Below, piece by piece: positions 9,425-15,814 of a stretch of DNA of 64,000 bases. The position numbers were made by a program, and so were the translations under genes. This DNA comes from Streptococcus ruminicola (GTDB lineage: Bacteria; Bacillota; Bacilli; Lactobacillales; Streptococcaceae). The notes under the pieces were generated by a model that was not told where the DNA came from, did no database searches, and saw nothing but the letters and a program-made list of their open reading frames with translations. The stretch is from the NCBI RefSeq assembly GCF_011387195.1, contig NZ_CP046919.1:558001-622000 (forward strand), in the 5' to 3' direction. Position 1 is the first letter of the stretch. Each line of letters opens with the position of its first letter.

Positions 9425-9680
9425 GTTCTGCTTCTCCATTCATTAATTTGACATTTTTAAGATATAAATCCGCTGCTTTTTGACTTTCTTCAAAAACCTT
9501 TGTCAAACTAAGAGAAGCTTCTGCGATAGATCCAGCGTTAGCTAGGCGAATTTCTTGGTTCTCCAATTTTTCATTAGCCTTTGCCAACTCATCTCGTAAT
9601 CTATCAATCTCTTTGCTTTGCGCTAACATAATTTCATATAGTTCGATACGTTTTAATCTTCGAAAATTATTTCTACTCAC
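9411..9680 (-). CDS. Small coiled-coil protein, first gene of pilus operon
   Basis: An 89-residue charged, helical protein without signal peptide or membrane span. Residues about 14-75 show heptad-like spacing of Leu/Ile/Ala (ELYEIMLAQSKEIDRLRDEL), predicting a coiled coil. The start is GTG at 9680 with GAGG eight bases upstream; an upstream ATG is out of frame. It is co-transcribed and overlaps the signal peptidase. Function not recognised; a cytoplasmic helper or regulator of pilus export is a guess from position. Confidence 0.8.
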   Translation of the reverse strand: MSRNNFRRLKRIELYEIMLAQSKEIDRLRDELAKANEKLENQEIRLANAGSIAEASLSLTKVFEESQKAADLYLKNVKLMNGEAEHEKE

Positions 9681-9704
9681 ATAAATCGCCTCGATTCCTT
9701 TTAT

Positions 9705-9718
9705 ATAAAGCGTTTTCT
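9705..9718. promoter_or_regulatory. cre-like site in pilus operon leader
   Basis: Minus-strand AGAAAACGCTTTAT matches the consensus TGWAARCGYTWNCW at 12 of 14 positions. It lies just downstream of the -10 box, where CcpA would act as a roadblock repressor. Confidence 0.45.
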
Positions 9719-9727
9719 GTTAACTAT

Positions 9728-9757
9728 ATTGTAATCTTTTTTTTTTTTTTATTTCAA
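9728..9757 (-). promoter_or_regulatory. Pilus operon promoter with A14 tract in spacer
   Basis: Minus strand TTGAAA (9757-9752), an 18-base spacer containing 14 consecutive A (9750-9737), and TACAAT (9733-9728). This is 48 bases before the GTG of the first pilus gene. It is the longest homopolymer seen in the window. A second possible promoter (TTGATA ... TAAAAT) sits further upstream, next to the peptide-operon terminator. Confidence 0.6.
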
Positions 9758-9828
9758 TCATTTTCTGTAGATTTTCTAAGAATTTTTCGGAGTTTTTGTA
9801 CATTTTAATCATTTTTGTCATTTTATAT

Positions 9829-9858
9829 CAAAAAAAAGACGAGATTTTCATCTCGTCT
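9829..9858 (-). terminator. Terminator of the small-peptide operon
   Basis: AGACGAGAT (9837-9845) and ATCTCGTCT (9850-9858) form a 9-bp stem with a 4-base loop; on the minus strand it is followed by eight T. It separates the small-peptide unit from the pilus promoter. Confidence 0.88.
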
Positions 9859-9905
9859 CTAAAAATTTTTTCGTATGTCATCTAACATACCATTCTCATA
9901 AGGAG

Positions 9906-9962
9906 TTAGGCTGTTAGATCATTATCTCCGTTTTTATAGCGATTTAAATTCATTTTCAGCAT
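9906..9962 (-). CDS. RYKNGD small peptide G (18 residues)
   Basis: ATG at 9962 opens MLKMNLNRYKNGDNDLTA and a TAA. GGAGG stands nine bases before the ATG. The core uses CGC TAT AAA AAC GGA GAT, differing from the other copies at silent positions. Last copy of the unit; a 6-bp hairpin and then the terminator follow. Confidence 0.68.
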   Translation of the reverse strand: MLKMNLNRYKNGDNDLTA

Positions 9963-9986
9963 TGTACATATACCTCCATGAGTTTT

Positions 9987-10008
9987 TTAGTCACTACTTT
10001 TTTACATT
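9987..10008 (-). pseudogene. Probable relic of a peptide copy, with a start-stop codon pair
   Basis: Behind AAAGGAG with 8-base spacing the minus strand reads ATG TAA (10007-10002). The surrounding AATGTAAAAAAGTAGTGACTAA looks like the intact AATGTAGGTCGTTACAAAAATGGAGACTAA-type unit with the core deleted. It may be decayed, or a minimal start-stop element that holds a ribosome. Confidence 0.3.
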
Positions 10009-10024
10009 GGTATCACTCCTTTAG

Positions 10025-10078
10025 CTATTTTATGCAACTAGCTAAAGTATCACCATTTTTATATCTTGCTACGTTCAT
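10025..10078 (-). CDS. RYKNGD small peptide E (17 residues)
   Basis: ATG at 10078 opens MNVARYKNGDTLASCIK and a TAG. GGAGG lies six bases before the ATG, immediately after the stop of the 48-residue ORF, suggesting coupled translation. Core codons AGA TAT AAA AAT GGT GAT include an AGA arginine where other copies use CGN. The ORF end lies in an 8-bp inverted repeat (TTTAGCTA/TAGCTAAA) that also covers the next ribosome-binding site. Confidence 0.7.
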   Translation of the reverse strand: MNVARYKNGDTLASCIK

Positions 10079-10090
10079 AAGATACCTCCA

Positions 10091-10237
10091 TTAATTGAAA
10101 ATACTCACATAACAACGATAATAATCAATTTTTTCTGTTTCTTTGATAGGGCGATTGACTCGTCGCCATATCTTTTCTGAGTCTCCATTTTTGTAACGGC
10201 CTACATTGATTGCTTTCACATCTATCACAACTTTCAT
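10091..10237 (-). CDS. RYKNGD peptide D with basic tail (48 residues)
   Basis: From ATG 10237 the product is MKVVIDVKAINVGRYKNGDS followed by EKIWRRVNRPIKETEKID and YYRCYVSIFN. The shared core lies at residues 14-19 and a 29-residue, strongly basic, aromatic tail with one cysteine follows it. No good ribosome-binding site precedes this ATG; a TTG start at 10273 would lengthen it to 60 residues but is no better supported. It could be the full-length ancestor of the short copies, or a copy that lost its stop. Confidence 0.6.
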   Translation of the reverse strand: MKVVIDVKAINVGRYKNGDSEKIWRRVNRPIKETEKIDYYRCYVSIFN

Positions 10238-10318
10238 TAAAAAATTAAAAGCTTTTTTCAAACATGGAAGCAATATGATTAGAAGCCCTTTCGATTACTA
10301 CTGTTACTAGCAACAAGA

Positions 10319-10381
10319 TCAACCGGTATTATTTCTTGCACCAGCTATTTCTAATCGTTCACTTCCAATTAATATCTTCAT
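10319..10381 (-). CDS. Possible divergent small peptide C (20 residues)
   Basis: ATG at 10381 opens MKILIGSERLEIAGARNNTG and a TGA. AAGGAG is present but 16 bases upstream, farther than usual. The last codons (GCAAGA AATAATACCGG) resemble the GCAAGA TATAAAAATGG core region of peptide E with small insertions, so this may be a frameshifted relic rather than a working gene. Confidence 0.35.
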   Translation of the reverse strand: MKILIGSERLEIAGARNNTG

Positions 10382-10427
10382 CTAAAATGTGACATCACTC
10401 CTTCATTGACCTAAATTCAACTAGTTG

Positions 10428-10469
10428 TTAGTCTCCATTTTTGTAACGACCTACATTCATCATCAACAT
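10428..10469 (-). CDS. RYKNGD small peptide B (13 residues)
   Basis: ATG at 10469 opens MLMMNVGRYKNGD and a TAA. GGAGG lies eight bases before the ATG, an ideal spacing. The core uses CGT TAC AAA AAT GGA GAC. Same length as peptide A and also ending exactly at the Asp of the core. A CAACTAGTTG palindrome directly follows the stop. Confidence 0.72.
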   Translation of the reverse strand: MLMMNVGRYKNGD

Positions 10470-10548
10470 AAGACGTTCCTCCGATGTTTCTTTTGTTACA
10501 AATTTTTTTGAGATTTGAGGTATAAATCTTTATGGCTAATCAAAGTGA

Positions 10549-10590
10549 CTAATCACCATTTTTATACCGGGCGACATGTGGTTTCATCAT
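10549..10590 (-). CDS. RYKNGD small peptide A (13 residues)
   Basis: ATG at 10590 opens MMKPHVARYKNGD and a TAG. AAGGAGGT stands upstream with an 11-base gap (14 to the second ATG). The core uses CGG TAT AAA AAT GGT GAT. It is the first ORF of the unit, about 45 bases after the predicted transcription start. Confidence 0.7.
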   Translation of the reverse strand: MMKPHVARYKNGD

Positions 10591-10643
10591 AAGAACTGTT
10601 ACCTCCTTACTTCGTTTCTTTTGTCATCCTTCTTTACACTCTT

Positions 10644-10673
10644 ATTATAATGTAACCGCTTACCTTTTGTCAA
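10644..10673 (-). promoter_or_regulatory. Strong promoter of the small-peptide unit with internal cre-like site
   Basis: Minus strand TTGACA (10673-10668), 18-base spacer, TATAAT (10649-10644). The spacer holds GGTAAGCGGTTACA (10664-10651), 12 of 14 matches to the cre consensus and a near-palindrome. CcpA binding there would occlude RNA polymerase. Confidence 0.72.
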
Positions 10674-10740
10674 GAGATATGAGCTTTTTTATCAAATTTT
10701 TTTCTAAGAACTTTTATTACCTTTAAAAATCAATCTTTGC

Positions 10741-10746
10741 TACAAT
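10741..10746 (+). promoter_or_regulatory. Extended -10 box of mutY, leaderless layout
   Basis: TGC followed by TACAAT ends six bases before the mutY ATG at 10753, so transcription should start at or next to the A of ATG. No ribosome-binding site is visible. Confidence 0.55.
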
Positions 10747-10752
10747 GGAAAC

Positions 10753-11898
10753 ATGACTAATTTGAAAGACTACGGTATCGACATGTGGGATGCTGAAAAG
10801 ATTGCTTCTTTTCGACGCACCCTGCTTAATTGGTACGATAATGAAAAACGTGATTTGCCTTGGCGCAGGACAAAAAATCCTTACCACATTTGGATATCTG
10901 AAATTATGCTGCAGCAAACTCAAGTAGTTACTGTTATTCCTTACTATGAGCGCTTTTTAGACTGGTTTCCAACCATCGAGTCACTGGCTAATGCTCCTGA
11001 AGAAAAAATACTCAAAGCTTGGGAAGGGCTTGGCTACTACTCTCGCGTGCGCAACATGCAAAAAGCTGCGCAAGAAATCATGGAAAATTTTGGCGGGGTA
11101 TTTCCTGACAATCACAAGGACATTCTTTCGCTGAAAGGTATCGGCCCTTATACGGCTGGCGCGATCGCTAGTATCGCTTTTGGGCTTCCTGAACCTGCTG
11201 TTGATGGCAATGTCATGCGTGTTATGGCTAGGCTTTTCGAGGTCAATTACGATATTGGTGACCCTAAAAATCGAAAAATTTTCCAAGCTATTATGGAAGT
11301 ACTCATCGACCCAGAGCGTCCTGGTGATTTTAACCAAGCACTGATGGACCTTGGAACGGATATCGAATCAGCTAAGAACCCTCGTCCAGATGAATCACCG
11401 ATTCGATTTTTCAGCGCAGCTTATCTACACGGAACTTACGACAAATATCCTATAAAACTTCCTAAGAAAAAACCAAAACCGATACAAATTCAAGCCTTTG
11501 TCATTCGTAACAGTGACGGCGATTTCTTAATGGAAAAAAATCTTGATGGACGATTACTTGGAGGATTCTGGTCATTTCCAATCATGGAAACTGATGTTAT
11601 CGGACAGCAACTTGACTTATTTGAAAAAAATAATGCTGCGCTTCAGACCATTTCACAAAAAACAAGATTTGAAGATGATTATCAGCTCAAGCCAAATTGG
11701 ACAAGTAAGACATTTCCAGCTGTCAAACACACCTTCAGCCACCAAAAGTGGACCATTGAGCTCATCGAAGGAAACGTAACAACAACTGACTTCACGACCA
11801 CCAAAGAACTCCACTGGGTCCCACAAGACCAACTCTCACAATACCCCATGGCAACCCCGCAGAAGAAGATGCTGAAGGTTTATTTGGAGGGGAAATAG
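10753..11898 (+). CDS. mutY: A/G-specific adenine DNA glycosylase
   Basis: Removes adenine mispaired with 8-oxoguanine. The 381-residue protein has the helix-hairpin-helix glycosylase domain with catalytic Glu50 (ISEIMLQQTQV) and Asp151 (VDGNVMRV), the KGIGPYTAGAIASIAF hairpin, and a C-terminal NUDIX-like recognition domain (about 235-375). The four cysteines that hold a [4Fe-4S] cluster in E. coli MutY are absent: the matching stretch after LMDLGTDIESAKNPRPDESP has none. Cluster-less MutY proteins are known from some lactic acid bacteria. The ATG at 10753 lies six bases after a -10 box and has no ribosome-binding site. Confidence 0.94.
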   Translation: MTNLKDYGIDMWDAEKIASFRRTLLNWYDNEKRDLPWRRTKNPYHIWISEIMLQQTQVVTVIPYYERFLDWFPTIESLANAPEEKILKAWEGLGYYSRVRNMQKAAQEIMENFGGVFPDNHKDILSLKGIGPYTAGAIASIAFGLPEPAVDGNVMRVMARLFEVNYDIGDPKNRKIFQAIMEVLIDPERPGDFNQALMDLGTDIESAKNPRPDESPIRFFSAAYLHGTYDKYPIKLPKKKPKPIQIQAFVIRNSDGDFLMEKNLDGRLLGGFWSFPIMETDVIGQQLDLFEKNNAALQTISQKTRFEDDYQLKPNWTSKTFPAVKHTFSHQKWTIELIEGNVTTTDFTTTKELHWVPQDQLSQYPMATPQKKMLKVYLEGK

Positions 11899-11901
11899 TT
11901 T

Positions 11902-11929
11902 AAAAGCCTGATTTTCATCGGGCTTTTTT
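11902..11929 (+). terminator. mutY terminator
   Basis: AAAGCCTGAT and ATCGGGCTTT pair over ten positions (one G-T) with a TTTC loop, followed by a T run. Confidence 0.85.
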
Positions 11930-11974
11930 CTTCTATTTTATCTTCATTTGAAAATTAATTTTCTACCTTTATAG

Positions 11975-11988
11975 CAAAAACGTTTTCA
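11975..11988. promoter_or_regulatory. cre-like site before the flavoenzyme pair
   Basis: CAAAAACGTTTTCA matches the cre consensus at 12 of 14 positions and lies about 60 bases before the flavin reductase ATG, next to a weak TTGAAA ... TATAGC promoter. Confidence 0.4.
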
Positions 11989-12046
11989 ATTATTCTAAAA
12001 AAAGAGTATGATGAAAGTAACAATTTGTAAAAAAGGAGTAGATTAT

Positions 12047-12646
12047 ATGAAATTAGTTGCTATTGTCGGAACGAATTCTGAGCGTTCTACCAACCGTAAG
12101 TTGTTAAAATTTATGGCAAAGCATTTTTCAGATAAGGCTGACATTGAACTTCTTGAAATCAAAGATTTGCCAGCTTTCAACGAACCTGAAGACAAGCTAG
12201 CTCCTGCTAGTGTCGCAGAATTTTCTAAGAAAATTGCTAGCGCAGATGGTGTTATCATTGCAACGCCTGAGTATGACCATACTATCCCAGCGCCTTTATC
12301 TTCTGCTCTCGAATGGATTGCCTACACTAGTCGCGCTCTTGTCAATAAACCAACTATGATTGTAGGTGCTTCTCTTGGTGCTCTTGGAACTTCACGCGCA
12401 CAAGCACACCTCCGCCAAATCTTAGACGCTCCTGAGTTGAAAGCACGTATCATGCCTGGAATCGAGTTTCTTCTCGGTCACTCCGAACAAGTTTTAGACG
12501 ATGAAAATAATCTTAATAATCCTGAAAAGGTAGCTGAGCTTGAGGAGAATTTTAAAGAATTCCAAGCTTTCGTTGAGATTACCAATCAAGTTGTCAGCAA
12601 AGCTGATACTGACCGTAAAAAAGCTTTCGCTTGGGAAGTCAACTAG
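12047..12646 (+). CDS. NADPH-dependent FMN reductase family protein
   Basis: A flavodoxin-like flavin reductase, about 199 residues from the ATG at 12047, which has AAGGAG eight bases upstream; an in-frame upstream ATG at 12008 is poorly supported. The phosphate-binding loop [14 protein letters not shown] sits at the N-terminus, and [14 protein letters not shown] is the family's flavin/substrate motif. It is about half identical by eye to the first 180 residues of the next gene, 11 bases downstream. It probably supplies reduced FMN to that enzyme or to quinone-type acceptors. Confidence 0.85.
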   Translation: MKLVAIVGTNSERSTNRKLLKFMAKHFSDKADIELLEIKDLPAFNEPEDKLAPASVAEFSKKIASADGVIIATPEYDHTIPAPLSSALEWIAYTSRALVNKPTMIVGASLGALGTSRAQAHLRQILDAPELKARIMPGIEFLLGHSEQVLDDENNLNNPEKVAELEENFKEFQAFVEITNQVVSKADTDRKKAFAWEVN

Positions 12647-12657
12647 GAGGTGCATTT

Positions 12658-15072
12658 ATGAAATTAGTTGCTATCGTTGGAACCAATGCTAAAAAATCAT
12701 ATAATCGACTTTTACTACAATATATGGCAAGACATTTTGCTAAACAAGCAGATATTGAGCTTTTAGAAATCACTGATGTCCCAATGTTTAACGAAACAGA
12801 TGACCAAACAGAATCTGCTGTTATCCAAAATTTCAACACCAAAATCACTGAAGCTGACGGTGTGATTATTGCTACACCTGAACATAATCACACTATCCCA
12901 TCAAGCTTAAACAGTCTGATTGAGTGGCTATCATTTAACATTCATCCATTGACTGGTAAGCCTGTCATGATTGTTGGGGCTTCTTATGGTATCCAAGGGT
13001 CTTCACGCGCACAGCTCCATCTTCGCCAAATTCTAGATGCTCCTGGTGTTAATGCTGTTGTCATGCCAGGTAGTGAATTTTTACTCGGTCTTGCTCATCA
13101 AGCTTTTGATGAAAATGGCGACCTCAAAGACCAAGGCACAATTGATTTCTTAGAATCTTGCTTCTTCCGCTTTGTTCGCTTTGCAACGATTGCTAATCAG
13201 CTCAACGAACCTGAAGACGTACGCTTTGAACCTGGTACTTACCAAGTCACAACGGTCGGACATAACGGTGACCTTCCAATGTCAGTAACCCTTTCAGAAG
13301 AACGCATCGAAGCCATCGATATTGATTCATCTGGTGAAACAGGAGGAATTGCTGACGTGGTCTTCACCCGCATTCCAAATGAAATCATCGAAGGTCAAAC
13401 CCTTAATGTCGATGCCATTTCTGGTGCTTCAGTTACTTCAAAAGGTGTCCTAAATGGGGTCGCGCGTGCGGTGCGCCAAGCTGGTGCTAATCCTGACGCC
13501 CTTCGTTCACGTCCAAAAGCTCCTTCAGCTCTTGATAGAGAAGACAAAACTTACGACACAGAACTTGTCATTGTCGGTGGGGGCGGTGCTGGTTTGACAG
13601 CAGCTGCTCGAGCCCTTCAAGCTGGTAAAAAAGTCATCCTCGTTGAAAAATTCCCAGCGGTCGGTGGAAACACTGTCCGCGCTGGTGGTCCAATGAATGC
13701 CCCTGACCCTGCTTGGCAAAATACATTTGCTGCTAACCCAGGTGAAGCACATAATTTACAAGAACTTCATGACATTGACGAATCAACTATCGACCCTGAA
13801 TTCTTATCTGATTTTCGTGCTCTTAAGACTGAAATTGAAGAATACCTCAAAGACCCAACTTATCTTTTTGACTCAAAACTTCTCTACCGTATCCAAACTT
13901 ATCTTGGCGGTAAACGTAAAGACCTCAAAGGGCATGAAATCCACGGTAATTATGAACTTATTCGTGTTCTAACAGAACATGCTCTTGAATCTGTTCGTTG
14001 GTTGGAAAATATCGGTGTCGAATTTCTACGTGACGAGGTAACTATGCCAGTTGGTGCTATTTGGCGTCGTGGTCATAAACCAAAAGTTCCAATGGGCGTT
14101 GCCTACATCGCTGTCTTGAAAGATTTCGTTTTGAAAAACGGAGGAATCATTCTAACAGATACCCAGGTTAAAGAACTCGTTGTAACTGATGGTGTCGTCA
14201 CAGGTGTCAAAGGTAGCGGACGCAATGGACAAACTATTACCGTCAATGGTAAAGCTGTGATTTTGACAACAGGTGGATTTGCAGCCAATACTAAAATGCT
14301 CCAAAAATACAACACTTACTGGTCAGAAATCGATGATGACATTGCGACATCAAATACACCTGCTGCTACTGGTGACGGTATCCTACTTGGTCAATCTGTT
14401 GGTGCAGACCTTGTCGGTATGGGATTCAGCCAAATGATGCCAGTATCTGACCCAGTGACTGGCGCACTTTTCACAGGGCTTCAAGTACCTCCAGCAAACT
14501 TTATCATGGTCAACACCAAAGGTAAACGATTCGTCGATGAATATGGTAGCCGTGACCAATTATCTCAAGCAGCTATTGATAACGGTGGACTCTTCTATCT
14601 TATCGCCGATGAAAATATCAAAGAAACAGCCTACAACACTAGCCAAGAAAAAATTGATGCCCAAGTTGAAGCAGGTACCCTCTTTAAGGCTGATACCTTG
14701 GAAGAATTGGCTGAGCAAATCAACATTGACCCTGCTACTTTAGTAGAAACAATTACTAACTACAACTCTTATGTTGATGCTGGTCATGACCCTGAATTTG
14801 ACAAAGGTGCCTTCGACCTCAAAGTCGAAAAAGCACCATTCTACGCAACACCACGTAAACCAGCCACACACCACACAATGGGTGGTCTAAAAATCGATAC
14901 TCACGCCCATGTCATCAACGAAGATGGCAAAATTATCAAAGGTCTCTTTGCTGCTGGTGAAGTTGCAGGTGGACTCCACGCAGGTAACCGACTCGGTGGT
15001 AACTCATTAACAGACATCTTCACATTCGGTCGCATCGCAACCGATACTGCCATCGCAGAATATCTTGATTAA
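12658..15072 (+). CDS. Fused FMN reductase / FMN-binding / FAD fumarate-reductase-type flavoenzyme
   Basis: A soluble three-domain flavoprotein of about 804 residues. Residues 1-185 repeat the flavodoxin-like reductase of the previous gene. Residues about 195-275 form an FMN-bind domain whose D-A-I-S-G-A-S (252-258) matches the ApbE flavinylation motif, with Ser where Thr is usual. Residues about 300-800 form a flavocytochrome c-type FAD domain with [23 protein letters not shown] catalytic His and RLGGNSLTD Arg. It should pass electrons from NAD(P)H through FMN to FAD and reduce fumarate or a similar 2-enoate (urocanate, cinnamate). GGAGG precedes the ATG at 12658. No signal peptide, so cytoplasmic. 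The substrate cannot be read from the sequence. Confidence 0.88.
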   Translation: MKLVAIVGTNAKKSYNRLLLQYMARHFAKQADIELLEITDVPMFNETDDQTESAVIQNFNTKITEADGVIIATPEHNHTIPSSLNSLIEWLSFNIHPLTGKPVMIVGASYGIQGSSRAQLHLRQILDAPGVNAVVMPGSEFLLGLAHQAFDENGDLKDQGTIDFLESCFFRFVRFATIANQLNEPEDVRFEPGTYQVTTVGHNGDLPMSVTLSEERIEAIDIDSSGETGGIADVVFTRIPNEIIEGQTLNVDAISGASVTSKGVLNGVARAVRQAGANPDALRSRPKAPSALDREDKTYDTELVIVGGGGAGLTAAARALQAGKKVILVEKFPAVGGNTVRAGGPMNAPDPAWQNTFAANPGEAHNLQELHDIDESTIDPEFLSDFRALKTEIEEYLKDPTYLFDSKLLYRIQTYLGGKRKDLKGHEIHGNYELIRVLTEHALESVRWLENIGVEFLRDEVTMPVGAIWRRGHKPKVPMGVAYIAVLKDFVLKNGGIILTDTQVKELVVTDGVVTGVKGSGRNGQTITVNGKAVILTTGGFAANTKMLQKYNTYWSEIDDDIATSNTPAATGDGILLGQSVGADLVGMGFSQMMPVSDPVTGALFTGLQVPPANFIMVNTKGKRFVDEYGSRDQLSQAAIDNGGLFYLIADENIKETAYNTSQEKIDAQVEAGTLFKADTLEELAEQINIDPATLVETITNYNSYVDAGHDPEFDKGAFDLKVEKAPFYATPRKPATHHTMGGLKIDTHAHVINEDGKIIKGLFAAGEVAGGLHAGNRLGGNSLTDIFTFGRIATDTAIAEYLD

Positions 15073-15120
15073 ATAGTCAACACCAAGGAGAATGTTTAGA
15101 AATTCTTCTAGGCATAAGAA

Positions 15121-15156
15121 AAGCACCCTGTCCGCCAAGATAAAGGGTGCTTTTTT
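15121..15156 (+). terminator. Terminator after the fused flavoenzyme
   Basis: AAGCACCCT (15121-15129) pairs with AGGGTGCTT (15144-15152), followed by T's. Confidence 0.85.
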
Positions 15157-15210
15157 CGTTATTCACAATCTTTTAACAGCTTAGAAAAAAACACCAAATC
15201 CTTTTACATA

Positions 15211-15241
15211 CAAAAAATTCCAGATTTAAAATCTGGAATTT
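15211..15241 (-). terminator. Terminator of the YjdF-family gene
   Basis: AAATTCCAGATT (15215-15226) and AATCTGGAATTT (15230-15241) form a 12-bp stem with a 3-base loop, followed by T's on the minus strand. The remaining bases between 15242 and 15385 hold only short palindromes (AGCTA-GTC-TAGCT near 15325) and no credible ORF. Confidence 0.75.
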
Positions 15242-15385
15242 CTAGGAGATTCGCAACAGCTACTTTATGTCAACAGCTGCTACAACTATGAAAAAGAAAG
15301 TTTATTTAGGATTGACTATAGTATAGCTAGACTAGCTTAAGCCAAACTGAATTTTTTCTTATAGAAAGCTTAAACTTTTTTCTTT

Positions 15386-15814
15386 TCAATGTCCCCGCTT
15401 TTTCTGATGACGCTTTTCTTGCCTAAGCAAGTATTTCCGTTCCTTTTCTAGCTCACGCCTCACCTTTTGCTTAGACTTTTGAGCTTTCTTGAATTCCTCA
15501 CGCATTTCCTGCATAGCAAGCTGAGCTTTCGTTGACACCACAGGCTTACACTTTGCCTTATTGATATCACGTTGCACCCGTTTTGGATTTCGTTTTTTCT
15601 GTGAAATAGCTGGCGCTGAAAACTCAGAGCTTACTTCGACCTTATCATACCTGTACAGCCATTTCCCCAAAGAAACATCAATAAAGTTTAGAATATCATC
15701 ATCCTTTGGTTCTTTACCAAACACGTAACGAAAAGCCTTGTAACGTTTATTCGAATCCGTAAATTCAACTAAAGCTGACCAAAATGCACCATCAAAATAT
15801 ACTGTCATTTTCAT
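15386..15814 (-). CDS. yjdF: YjdF-family (DUF2992) protein
   Basis: A 142-residue protein starting MKMTVYFDGAFWSALVEFTD, the signature start of the YjdF family, and ending in a long Lys/Arg/Glu-rich helix (about 85-142). I start at ATG 15814, which has AAGGAGG eight to nine bases upstream; an upstream in-frame ATG at 15889 would put coding sequence across the leader RNA. In other Firmicutes the family is controlled by the yjdF riboswitch, which senses azaaromatic compounds; the protein's own activity is not established. Confidence 0.85.
   Translation of the reverse strand: MKMTVYFDGAFWSALVEFTDSNKRYKAFRYVFGKEPKDDDILNFIDVSLGKWLYRYDKVEVSSEFSAPAISQKKRNPKRVQRDINKAKCKPVVSTKAQLAMQEMREEFKKAQKSKQKVRRELEKERKYLLRQEKRHQKKRGH

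Larger units (their letters stand above)
9829..10673 (-). other. Transcription unit of tandem RYKNGD small peptides
   Basis: A unit of about 810 transcribed bases with promoter, terminator and no ordinary gene. It contains five ORFs whose products share the core Arg-Tyr-Lys-Asn-Gly-Asp (10549-10590, 10428-10469, 10091-10237, 10025-10078, 9906-9962) and two degenerate copies (near 10319-10381 and 9987-10008). Four of the five have GGAGG-type ribosome-binding sites. Third positions of the core codons vary while the amino acids do not. No modifying enzyme, transporter or regulator lies next to it; mutY diverges on one side and the pilus operon follows on the other. Function unknown: signalling peptide, bacteriocin or RiPP precursor, or translated leader are all open. 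Confidence 0.7.

Noticed and set aside
9411-9440. GCAGA as in the phase-variable pil1 leader of S. gallolyticus
   Set aside because: Only a single GCAGA is present before the signal peptidase start and no tandem array occurs upstream of the pilus genes, so that mechanism is not supported here.
10091-10273. 60-codon reading of peptide D from TTG 10273
   Set aside because: TTG without a ribosome-binding site; the extra 12 residues are not shared by any other copy. ATG 10237 is the more conservative start.
15288-15326. 12-codon plus-strand ORF starting MKKKVYLG
   Set aside because: No ribosome-binding site, no promoter and no conserved feature; likely chance.
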